Of a stretch of 64,000 bases of DNA, positions 17,504 through 25,848 are shown one piece after another. The DNA comes from Muribaculum sp. (GTDB lineage: Bacteria; Bacteroidota; Bacteroidia; Bacteroidales; Muribaculaceae), in NCBI GenBank assembly GCA_009775095.1, contig VSOZ01000002.1, positions 1 through 64,000 of the forward strand, read 5' to 3'. The notes beneath the pieces are model-generated. The model saw only the letters and a program-made list of their open reading frames with translations. It made no database searches and was not told the DNA's origin. Position 1 is the stretch's first letter, and the number at the start of each line of letters is the position of its first letter. A program made the translations under genes and the position numbers.

Positions 17504-18364
17504 TTACTTATTGAAGCTGTTGCGGTAATGATGCGGAGTCATTGATGTATGCTTGCGGAACAAACGGATAAAGTATGAGTAATCATCATAGCCGAGAGAA
17601 TAAGCAATCTCCTTTATGGATATGTTTTCTGCCGCAAGCATCAGTCGGGCTTTTTTAAGCTTTTGATCTATTATAAACTGTCCGGGAGTACAACCGAGCT
17701 CTTGTTTAAATAGTTTTATGAAATGATCACGTGACAAACAACTTTCTTTCGCAAGGTTTTCGAGAGTTATAGGCTCCATGATGTTTTGATTGATATACTC
17801 CAGCGCAAATTGTATACGCTTGTCCGATATTGCATATTTAGGTCGGGCACGTCGCATGAAACGTGACATCAATTGTAATATTATACCTGCTGATTCCATT
17901 CGATCAGACAAAGGTCGTCCTCTATTGAGCCGTACACACTCAATAAGGGAGTGTTTGTTATCGTATATACGTGGATCAACATTTTTCAACACCATTGAGG
18001 TATTGTGTTCACAGATGCTTTTAAAAAGCTCTAAATCTACCGGAGTTGCATCCAATTCAATCGGGAAATCAAAATTTTCCATTATGCCGGTTCCCGTTGA
18101 GGACGCTTCGTATATATGTATGTAATAATGCTCGAATTGAGAATCACAAAAATTTGTATGCAGCTTAAAGGCCGGTATCATATACATGTGATGAGGGCGT
18201 AACTTTACATTACCTTCAGAAAATAATACTTCTGCAGAACCCTGTGTAACATAGTAAAGGCGCGAGAAAGGGCTACTGACATCTTTGAAATTCCAATCGC
18301 CGTCATGACGGGCATACCCCACATTCAGCATCAGCAGATCCGGACTTTTGCTTATTGAAATCAT
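17504..18364 (-). CDS. AraC-family transcriptional regulator
   Basis: A 286-residue one-component regulator. The N-terminal half (about 1-150) is an AraC-type cupin sensing domain. The C-terminal ~100 residues contain two helix-turn-helix motifs (ITLENLAKESCLSRDHFIKLF and ISIKEIAYSLGYDDYSYFIRLF) with the family ending TPHHYR. It is divergent from the GH29 fucosidase gene, so it probably controls that gene in response to a sugar. Two identical TTTTACCT sequences in the shared intergenic region are candidate operators. The ligand cannot be read from sequence. Confidence 0.92.
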   Translation of the reverse strand: MISISKSPDLLMLNVGYARHDGDWNFKDVSSPFSRLYYVTQGSAEVLFSEGNVKLRPHHMYMIPAFKLHTNFCDSQFEHYYIHIYEASSTGTGIMENFDFPIELDATPVDLELFKSICEHNTSMVLKNVDPRIYDNKHSLIECVRLNRGRPLSDRMESAGIILQLMSRFMRRARPKYAISDKRIQFALEYINQNIMEPITLENLAKESCLSRDHFIKLFKQELGCTPGQFIIDQKLKKARLMLAAENISIKEIAYSLGYDDYSYFIRLFRKHTSMTPHHYRNSFNK

Positions 18365-18409
18365 AAAGCGGTATTATATTACAATATAATGCAAATTAAA
18401 TAAAGATTA

Positions 18410-18477
18410 TTTTACCTGCAAAAACCGAGTACACGCATTATCGATTTTGTCCTATTATTATCCCGATTTTTTTACCT
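18410..18477. promoter_or_regulatory. Two TTTTACCT direct repeats, candidate AraC sites
   Basis: TTTTACCT occurs at 18410-18417 and 18470-18477, 60 bases apart (about six helical turns), between araC and GH29 and upstream of the GH29 -7 element. Placement fits AraC-type direct-repeat operators; this is inference. Confidence 0.3.
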
Positions 18478-18497
18478 AAAATAAAATTGAGAGTTTA

Positions 18498-18505
18498 TAC
18501 TTTTG
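18498..18505 (+). promoter_or_regulatory. -7 promoter element of the GH29 gene
   Basis: TACTTTTG matches TAnnTTTG. Transcription would start about 18510, giving a leader of about 25 bases to the ATG at 18535. No TTG is found at the -33 position, which fits a promoter that needs an activator. Confidence 0.55.
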
Positions 18506-18534
18506 TCTCAAAATAAACCAATACCATTATCAAT

Positions 18535-20175
18535 ATGAATTATCGTAACTTTTTTATTGCCATGCTCATGCTTCCGACAGCCGTTTTCAGTCAGGAATAC
18601 GAAGTATGTATATCGGAAGCACAGGAGCCCATGATGACCGGCAAATATGCTCCTACATGGGAGTCATTGTCACAATACGAAGTGCCTGAATGGTTTCGCG
18701 ACGCCAAGTTTGGCATTTGGGCACATTGGGGGCCGCAATGTGTCGAAGGTTCCGGTGACTGGATGGCTCGGTCATTATATATCGAGGGAAGCAATGAATA
18801 TAAACATCATGTGGCAAACTACGGTCATCCCTCTGAAGTAGGCTTCAAAGACATACTTCCGCTCTTTAAAGCCGAGAAGTGGGACCCCGATCGACTTGTC
18901 GGACTATATAAGAAAATAGGTGCTCGGTATTTCTTCGCGCTGGGCAATCATCACGACAATTTCGACCTCTGGGACAGCCAATATCAGGAATGGAACTCCA
19001 AAGCCATAGGGCCGAAGCGAGATCTACTCGCAGGCTGGGCCGAAGCATGCCGCAAACACGGATTGAAGTTTGGCGTGAGCCTACATGCCGACCATGCATG
19101 GTCATGGTACGAGCCGGCCCGGCGCTATGACCGCAACGGAGCCAAAGCGGGAGTGCCCTACGACGGGCGCCTTACAGCCGAGGACGGCAAAGGCAAATGG
19201 TGGGAGGGACTTGATCCTCAGAACCTATACGCACAGAATCATCCCGATAGTTACGGTACTTGGAGCAACGGCATGATTTCTCGTCAGTGGGGTTGGGGCA
19301 ACGGTGTAGCAACACCTACGGTGGAATATTGTACCAACTTTTACAACCGTACCCTTGACGTAATAAACCGCTATAACCCCGACCTGTTGTATTTTGACGT
19401 AACCGGCGTGCCGTTCTATCCTATAAGTGACGCCGGATTGAAAATTGCCGCCCATTTTTACAATCACAATCAAGCAACTCATCCCGGTGATTTCTCGGCA
19501 GTGATGTTCGGCAAGATTCTGACCGACCGGCAAAAGGAGGCTTTGGTGTGGGATGTTGAACGCGGTGCGCCTAATAATATCCCCGAAAAGCCGTGGCAGA
19601 CCTGTTCGTGCATAGGAGGATGGCACTATAATAACGACATCTACAAAAACAACCGGTACAAATCCGCCTCATCAGTCATCAAGCTGCTTGTCGATGTTGT
19701 CAGCAAAAACGGTAACTTGCTGTTGAGCATTCCGCTTCGCGCCGACGGCACATTTGATGAAAAAGAAGAAGAGATTATCAACGGCATAGGCGACTGGATG
19801 GCTGTAAACAGCGAGTGTATATACTCTACGCGCCCGTGGCACATATTCGGAGAGGGACCCATAGCGGAGTCGGATATAGCCATAAATGCACAGGGCTTTA
19901 ATGAAGGAGCTTACACAGCGGCAACATCCAAAGACATCCGATTCACCCAGACACCCGAGAATCTTTACATCATAGCTCTTGCGTGGCCTGAAGACGACAC
20001 AGTGACCGTTAAGGCATTATCTGAAAAGTCAAAGTATCATAAACGCCGCATAAAAAGCGTGGAACTGGTAGGCTACGGTAAAGTAAAATTTTCGCGTACA
20101 CCTGAAGGCCTTACCGTCACACTCCCTGCAGATGCCGACCGTAGTGTGGCCCCGGTACTCCGTATCAGAAAGTAG
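18535..20175 (+). CDS. Secreted GH29 alpha-L-fucosidase
   Basis: A 546-residue glycoside hydrolase family 29 enzyme that releases alpha-linked fucose from glycans. A signal peptide (about 1-19, FIAMLMLPTAVFS) precedes the catalytic barrel. FGIWAHWGPQ, GNHHDNFDLWDS and WSWYEP are the sugar-pocket motifs. DLLYFD supplies the probable nucleophile Asp288, and VWDVERG may hold the acid/base Glu. The C-terminal part is a beta-sandwich typical of the family. It is divergent from an AraC gene and near a SusCD locus, so it likely acts in the periplasm or at the surface on a fucosylated glycan. Confidence 0.92.
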   Translation: MNYRNFFIAMLMLPTAVFSQEYEVCISEAQEPMMTGKYAPTWESLSQYEVPEWFRDAKFGIWAHWGPQCVEGSGDWMARSLYIEGSNEYKHHVANYGHPSEVGFKDILPLFKAEKWDPDRLVGLYKKIGARYFFALGNHHDNFDLWDSQYQEWNSKAIGPKRDLLAGWAEACRKHGLKFGVSLHADHAWSWYEPARRYDRNGAKAGVPYDGRLTAEDGKGKWWEGLDPQNLYAQNHPDSYGTWSNGMISRQWGWGNGVATPTVEYCTNFYNRTLDVINRYNPDLLYFDVTGVPFYPISDAGLKIAAHFYNHNQATHPGDFSAVMFGKILTDRQKEALVWDVERGAPNNIPEKPWQTCSCIGGWHYNNDIYKNNRYKSASSVIKLLVDVVSKNGNLLLSIPLRADGTFDEKEEEIINGIGDWMAVNSECIYSTRPWHIFGEGPIAESDIAINAQGFNEGAYTAATSKDIRFTQTPENLYIIALAWPEDDTVTVKALSEKSKYHKRRIKSVELVGYGKVKFSRTPEGLTVTLPADADRSVAPVLRIRK

Positions 20176-20216
20176 TAGAACATTTTATCGGATCACTCTA
20201 TACGGGTTTCTCGGAG

Positions 20217-21224
20217 TTAATGCTTTATTTCCGGGAAACCCGTTGTGGGTACAAGTTCCCATTCGCCGTTCTCTTTGGCCGTTACGAACAGAGCCGAAAC
20301 ACCCTCAAGGCGCTCCACCATAATCCGGGCGCTGTCAAGCGGCATAATCATACATGCCGTGGCAATTGCATCGGCGGTTATACATTCGGGAGCCAGTACG
20401 GTAACTGACAGGATATTGCTTTTCGCCGGCTCACCGGTAAACGGACTCATGGTGTGGCCTATAACCTCCCCGTCAAGGATTTTGTAATTCCTGTAATTAC
20501 CAGATGTAGCCACACCACACGAGTCAATCTCTATTACCGCCATGCCGTCGTGCACTATTGAATCGGCGTTATTGATAGGCGCGTCAATCATGATACGCCA
20601 GTCAGATCCGCGCGAATTCTTACCGCGCACCACTATCTCGCCGCCTATCTCCACCATGTAATCGGTCACCCCGTTACGTGAAAGCATATCTCCTATCAGG
20701 TCGCAACCGTAGCCCTTAGCTATAGCGCTGAAGTTAAATGTAGTCAAAGAATCCTTTTTTACGATATGAGCATTTTCTGTAAGACTACATCCTGCAATTC
20801 CCACCAGACGCATCACACTGTCAAGCTGCTCCCTCGCAGGCTGACGCTTTAGCTCCTCACCCGTATCGAAGCCCCACAATTTGCTCAAAGGGGCTATGGT
20901 AGGGTCAAATCGTCCGCCGCTTATCTCATTGATGCGCAGCGACTCCATAAACACTCGTCGGAACATTGAGTCGGTCAAGTCCGTATCACATCGGTTTATA
21001 CGACTTACCAGCGACGCATCATTATAAGCCGACAACGACTCGTCCACTTCGCGCATTATGGCGCGTATAGAGTCATCAAGCACGACATTTGACGAGTAAG
21101 TTATATGGAAAGTCGTAGCCCATACCACACCCTCACATTGGCGATAAGGCTTGGCGGTACGGCATCCCGATAAAACCGACGTCAACGTAAAAACTACTGC
21201 TATAATTATACTCGTTACTTTCAT
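20217..21224 (-). CDS. apbE: FAD:protein FMN transferase (ApbE) lipoprotein
   Basis: A ~335-residue ApbE protein that covalently attaches FMN to threonine in flavoproteins such as Rnf/Nqr subunits. A lipoprotein signal peptide ends in LSGC with Cys21. Motifs are DESLSAYNDASLVSRIN, GRFDPTIAPLSKLWGFD, FNFSAIAKGYGCDLI, GGEIVVRG and the Mg/FAD loop HTMSPFTGEPA. I chose the ATG at 21224 because the upstream TTG at 21245 lies inside the promoter. It lies in opposite orientation between carbohydrate genes, with no flavoprotein target nearby. Such genes are often isolated in Bacteroidales. Confidence 0.93.
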   Translation of the reverse strand: MKVTSIIIAVVFTLTSVLSGCRTAKPYRQCEGVVWATTFHITYSSNVVLDDSIRAIMREVDESLSAYNDASLVSRINRCDTDLTDSMFRRVFMESLRINEISGGRFDPTIAPLSKLWGFDTGEELKRQPAREQLDSVMRLVGIAGCSLTENAHIVKKDSLTTFNFSAIAKGYGCDLIGDMLSRNGVTDYMVEIGGEIVVRGKNSRGSDWRIMIDAPINNADSIVHDGMAVIEIDSCGVATSGNYRNYKILDGEVIGHTMSPFTGEPAKSNILSVTVLAPECITADAIATACMIMPLDSARIMVERLEGVSALFVTAKENGEWELVPTTGFPEIKH

Positions 21225-21242
21225 AAATACTCTTTTACGCCC

Positions 21243-21278
21243 CAAAGATACAAAATTTCAGCATTTTAGTTATCTTTG
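21243..21278. promoter_or_regulatory. Divergent -7 elements for apbE and the sensor/AraC gene
   Basis: TATCTTTG is present on the minus strand (21243-21250, for apbE) and again on the plus strand (21271-21278, for the gene at 21302). Both match TAnnTTTG exactly. The plus leader would be about 18 bases. Neither has a clear TTG at -33. Confidence 0.5.
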
Positions 21279-21301
21279 TGCAGCCTTATGTTACTTAAAG
21301 C

Positions 21302-24133
21302 ATGAATAAACCGACTTCACTAACTGTTATATGTTTTGTCTTGCTGTTCCTGACATCAGTAAGCTTCCATATGTCAGCTCAACGCATATTGGTTACCGAA
21401 CTGCCTACGCAGCACCTGCTACCTACCTCACCGGTGCATCGTATTCTACAAGATCAGGAGGGTTATATGTGGTATGCTACCGAAGGTGGTGGACTGTGCC
21501 GTGACGACGGTTATGAATTAAGTGTGTTTCGCTCTCCTTTCAAATACTCCTATTCCCGCTTCAATATAATCGGTAATGACTCTATCTTGAGCAATCATAT
21601 CTATTGTATTGCCGAGGGGCAACGTCATCCTCATATATGGTTTGGTACAAAAACAGGTCTGTATTATATTGACAAATCAGATTATTCAGTTCACACTATT
21701 GATGATCCGCGACTACGACACAGTGAGATATGGACCCTCTTTGCAGCTTCTGACGGTATTATATGGACATGCACACCGCAAGGAATATTCAAATTAAGTC
21801 CTCATGGCGAGGTGACAGGATGCTACCCTATAAAAGTCAATGAAAAAATCGTAAAAGGGATATATCTTCATGAAGACAGCCGAAATAATCTGCGTGTATG
21901 CTGCACTGAGCACACAATATTCAGGTATGACAAAATAACCGATACATTCGTCAAAGAGAATTGGGAGTATACGGCTGACCCGACCTGCATGGAAGAAGAT
22001 ATTCACAACGGCAAATTTTTTATCGGTACATGGGGAAACGGTATTCTGAGCTGTACACCTCCCGACAGTCTGTCATCCGCAAGCTGGATTATCGAAGAGC
22101 TTCCGCACACCTGCCCCAACGATACCGGAGGTTCTCTGATTCTTAATATTATATATGATCCTCTTTATGGCCTTTTATGGGCTGCGACAATTGATAATCT
22201 ATATCTATACCATGTAAATGACGCGGAAACTCGGCCGATATCGACCGGCAGTTTTATCCCTGAAGGGAAAAAAGTGATTGACTTGCTTTTCAGAGACCGA
22301 GACAATAATATATGGGTTCCGTCTTACACTCCTCATACATTTATTATCTCTTTTGACAATGACAAAATTGAACGTTATCCCGTAGATGTGACAAAACAGT
22401 TGACCGGATATCCGGTTATGGCCGATGCAGTTGTAAAAGAAGACGACTATTACTGGATATGGCAAGGCAGAGATAATCTTACTTTATACCATCCTGCGAC
22501 GGATCGTATCTCTTACGCATCACGCAATATCGACAACTACCCGTATATAAATAAATTGATTGAGAAATGCTCCACAGGCTCCGGGATATGGGCCGTGAGT
22601 GCCAACCGACTCATGCGGTTCAGTCATAAAGACATGAACATTCATCTTGAAGACATTTTATCTATTGCGGACGCCAAATATATCACTGCCCTACATGAAA
22701 GCCATAATCGTCTATGGATTGGCACGGAAGATGGTATATATGAGATGTCGGTATCAGGCAATTATATAGAGAAAGTATGTGAGGGAACCGGTTCAATAAA
22801 GCAGTTGACAGCGACATCAGACGGAGAAGTATATGCCGTGGCCGGAAAAGACGGTTTTATACATGTATCGGCAGCCGGAAAATTAACGATTATCGATAAA
22901 GATGATGAATATAATTCAATAGCGATAGCTCCCAACGGCACCGTATGGGCAGCGACATCACAGGGCCGCATTTATAGTTATCAGCCGCGAAATAATGTGC
23001 TGCAATGCGAAAATGATCGTTGTCTCTGGGGAGGTGAAAGTATAAAAAGCATGTCAGCCGACACGTCGGGACATATCTGGATTTTGACTGACCAATATGT
23101 TAAGGAATACAATCCCGCAAACAACGCTTTTCGCATCTTTCACAGCTCGGATAGTCGCATTGAAATGGATTATATGCATAGTGTGCGCCTGATAGACGGC
23201 AATAAAGTATGTGTAGGTGGCATGGGTGCATTCTGCATTATTTCCTCCTCTACCGATCTTGATGCCGTGACTGTATCATCCGCACATCCTATTGTGACCT
23301 CTGTCACAGCGGGGGGGCGACATATTTTTATTGGTCCGGAGCAATATAAGGTCCAACTACAGTCTCATCAAGGAGATTGTAAGGTGTCTTTTTCGACATT
23401 GGATCATCTTCATGCCGGTCAAGTCAGCTACGCTTATCGGCTAAAAGGATGGCAAACATCATGGACTTATTTGCCTGCCGGCGACAACACCGCATATTTC
23501 AATCGGCTCCCGAAGGGCACATATCAGTTGGAATTGAAAGCCACCGACCGTTACGGTTGTTGGGGAGAGCCATATATCGTTATGGTATTACAGCGATTGC
23601 CGGCTTGGTATGAGACATGGTGGGCCTACCTTATTTATGGCTTAATAGCTATATCGCTGGCAACAGGAATGTTGTGGCTGTCTCGACGCATAAAACAACT
23701 GCTTGAGCTTCATCGCCGACGCAAAGAAGTGGTGCTGAACAGCGTTGACATACGTGTCGACGAGACATCTCTGCCCAAATTTGACAAAGAGTTTCTCAAA
23801 AAAGCTGCCTCACAGGTTGAATTGCATATATCCGATACCGATTATAATGTAGAACGTCTAAGCAGCGACCTATGTATGAGCCGCATGAATCTTTATCGCA
23901 AACTGCGGATACAGACAGGACAATCACCTACGGAATTTATACGTGGCATCAGATTGAAAAAAGCGGCCTCGATATTAATAAGTACCGATTTGTCGGTAAA
24001 AGAAGTGGCGCATCTATGCGGTTTTTCCACATCAGCCTATTTCAGCAAACTGTTCAAAGAGATGTTTGGGGTACTGCCGGGACAATATAAAAGCCACAAT
24101 TTGAATCAAAACCGCTCCGGGGATAGCTATTAG
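21302..24133 (+). CDS. Membrane sensor with beta-propeller, Y_Y_Y and AraC DNA-binding domains, lacking kinase modules
   Basis: A 943-residue protein built like a hybrid two-component regulator but shortened. A signal peptide (1-27) leads into a periplasmic two-component-type propeller (repeats such as DQEGYMWYATEGGGL and HPHIWFGTKTGLYYID) and a Y_Y_Y domain (YAYRLKGWQTSW). One membrane helix follows (about 774-794), then a linker, then a C-terminal AraC helix-turn-helix domain (about 840-935). The histidine kinase, ATPase and receiver domains normally present (total ~1300-1400 residues) are missing, with no frameshift. It should sense a glycan fragment and bind DNA directly from the membrane, and probably controls the downstream GH30-susCD operon. 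Confidence 0.88.
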   Translation: MNKPTSLTVICFVLLFLTSVSFHMSAQRILVTELPTQHLLPTSPVHRILQDQEGYMWYATEGGGLCRDDGYELSVFRSPFKYSYSRFNIIGNDSILSNHIYCIAEGQRHPHIWFGTKTGLYYIDKSDYSVHTIDDPRLRHSEIWTLFAASDGIIWTCTPQGIFKLSPHGEVTGCYPIKVNEKIVKGIYLHEDSRNNLRVCCTEHTIFRYDKITDTFVKENWEYTADPTCMEEDIHNGKFFIGTWGNGILSCTPPDSLSSASWIIEELPHTCPNDTGGSLILNIIYDPLYGLLWAATIDNLYLYHVNDAETRPISTGSFIPEGKKVIDLLFRDRDNNIWVPSYTPHTFIISFDNDKIERYPVDVTKQLTGYPVMADAVVKEDDYYWIWQGRDNLTLYHPATDRISYASRNIDNYPYINKLIEKCSTGSGIWAVSANRLMRFSHKDMNIHLEDILSIADAKYITALHESHNRLWIGTEDGIYEMSVSGNYIEKVCEGTGSIKQLTATSDGEVYAVAGKDGFIHVSAAGKLTIIDKDDEYNSIAIAPNGTVWAATSQGRIYSYQPRNNVLQCENDRCLWGGESIKSMSADTSGHIWILTDQYVKEYNPANNAFRIFHSSDSRIEMDYMHSVRLIDGNKVCVGGMGAFCIISSSTDLDAVTVSSAHPIVTSVTAGGRHIFIGPEQYKVQLQSHQGDCKVSFSTLDHLHAGQVSYAYRLKGWQTSWTYLPAGDNTAYFNRLPKGTYQLELKATDRYGCWGEPYIVMVLQRLPAWYETWWAYLIYGLIAISLATGMLWLSRRIKQLLELHRRRKEVVLNSVDIRVDETSLPKFDKEFLKKAASQVELHISDTDYNVERLSSDLCMSRMNLYRKLRIQTGQSPTEFIRGIRLKKAASILISTDLSVKEVAHLCGFSTSAYFSKLFKEMFGVLPGQYKSHNLNQNRSGDSY

Positions 24134-24136
24134 CAA

Positions 24137-24174
24137 TGTAACATATGTAACTTTTTTATATCAACAAATGTAAC
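24137..24174. promoter_or_regulatory. Three TGTAAC direct repeats upstream of GH30-susCD
   Basis: TGTAAC occurs at 24137-24142, 24146-24151 and 24169-24174, each preceded by A. The repeats lie between the sensor/AraC gene and the operon it is likely to control, where direct-repeat binding sites of AraC domains are expected. Confidence 0.4.
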
Positions 24175-24286
24175 AATCTCTATCTGTGAAATTTTCATAA
24201 CATCGATTGGTGACACTTTTATTCCTCTGTTTTTGAGGCTTCTCGCTTATTTTGCATGTTCGAAAAACCAAAAACTAAATCTATAA

Positions 24287-25807
24287 ATGGACATGAAACG
24301 ACAAGTGCGAAGTTTACTCCTTACAGCAGGAGCTATTGTTACATTTGTTTCATCCGTACAAGCACAATCCTACCAATGGACAGAAAGTACGGAAGGAAAG
24401 GAATGGAACCAATCAAAAGTAAAATTACTCAATAAACCGGTAGGGAATCCCGATTTAACGATCAACGGAGATGAGCCTATAGTCACTTTCCGCGGCTGGG
24501 GTGTGACATTCAATGAACTTGATTGGGATGCCTTATGCATGCTCACCCGCGAGGAACAAGACACTATACTTGCGCGGATATTTGCTCCCGACGGAGATCT
24601 CCGGGCCACACGGGGCCGAATATCAATGGGTGCCAACGATTATGCCCGTTCATGGTATAGCTGTGACGAAGTTACGGGTGATCTGGAGTTGCGTTACTTC
24701 AATATCGATCGCGATAAGACTTCCATAATACCGTTTATACGCGCGGCCCAGAAGTATAATCCCGACCTCGGTTTCTGGGTATCGCCGTGGTGTCCGCCGT
24801 CGTGGATGAAGATAACAGGTGATTACCCGGTATTGAGCAGTAAGTACAACAACGTATCGCCACAGCTTGATTATCTGCTTTATGCCGGTGCCGATGCAAA
24901 AACCGATCCGGACGAAATGAAACTTACCGGGAGCCGTGACGGTGTATTTCCGCGCCAGATAGCCGAAAATGACTACTTCATTCAGGACCCGCGATATTTA
25001 CAGGCCTACGCCAATATGTTCTGTAAATTTATTGATGCCTATGCCGAACAAAACATACCTATAGATCGTGTCATATATCAAAATGAAGCCTACAGCTATA
25101 CCCCCTATCCGGGCTGCGCTTGGACTGCTGAAGGATCTATTCGCTTTAATCGTGATTATCTGGCTCCGACACTTAAGCGCCTCCATCCTGAAGTGGAATT
25201 ATATATGGGAACATTCAATACCAACCGACGCGACCATGTGGAAACGGTTTTATCCGATAAAGAACTGCAATCCCAAATAAAAGGAATCGGTTTTCAATGG
25301 GAAGGACGTGAAGTATTGCCTCACATACGCAAACAACATCCTGAATGGAGTTATATATGCTCCGAAAGCGAGTGCGGTTGGGGCAGTTTTGACTGGAAGG
25401 CGGCCGAACATACATTTGAGCTGATAAACCATTATCTCGGCAACGGATGCAATGAATATACTTTCTGGAACTTTATCCTTGCCGGTAATGGTGAAAGCCC
25501 TTGGGGCTGGAAACAGAACGCTCTGATACGTGTGAACCCCCAAGATCGCTCAATCACTTATACTCCTGAATACCATGCCGTAAAGCATTATACCCGTTTT
25601 ATCGCGCCCGGTACCGAGATTATAGCCTACAAAGGACAAGGTGATGACAACAAGCCCATTCTCGTAGCAAAAAATCCTGCAGGAAAGCATATAGTTTTTG
25701 CAGGCAACTTCAACGATACTCCACAGCGCATCTGTGTAAAAATCGGCAACCGTTATCTTGAAACTACAGTGAAGCCTCATTCATTCAATACTTTTACCGA
25801 AAAATAA
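24287..25807 (+). CDS. Secreted GH30-family glycoside hydrolase
   Basis: A 506-residue enzyme with a signal peptide (about 1-26) and a GH30 barrel plus side beta-sandwich. FRGWGVTFNELDWDAL and SPWCPPSWMK are typical GH30 motifs. QNEAYS supplies the acid/base Glu267, and CSESECGWG holds the nucleophile (Glu360 or Glu362). GH30 members act on beta-linked sugars including beta-1,6-glucan, glucosylceramide and xylan; the subfamily cannot be fixed by eye. It is the first gene of an operon with susC and susD 41 bases downstream, so it processes the glycan imported by that pair. Confidence 0.9.
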   Translation: MDMKRQVRSLLLTAGAIVTFVSSVQAQSYQWTESTEGKEWNQSKVKLLNKPVGNPDLTINGDEPIVTFRGWGVTFNELDWDALCMLTREEQDTILARIFAPDGDLRATRGRISMGANDYARSWYSCDEVTGDLELRYFNIDRDKTSIIPFIRAAQKYNPDLGFWVSPWCPPSWMKITGDYPVLSSKYNNVSPQLDYLLYAGADAKTDPDEMKLTGSRDGVFPRQIAENDYFIQDPRYLQAYANMFCKFIDAYAEQNIPIDRVIYQNEAYSYTPYPGCAWTAEGSIRFNRDYLAPTLKRLHPEVELYMGTFNTNRRDHVETVLSDKELQSQIKGIGFQWEGREVLPHIRKQHPEWSYICSESECGWGSFDWKAAEHTFELINHYLGNGCNEYTFWNFILAGNGESPWGWKQNALIRVNPQDRSITYTPEYHAVKHYTRFIAPGTEIIAYKGQGDDNKPILVAKNPAGKHIVFAGNFNDTPQRICVKIGNRYLETTVKPHSFNTFTEK

Positions 25808-25848
25808 TCAACTATACCAATTCTTTATTATTAACCAATTATTCAATC

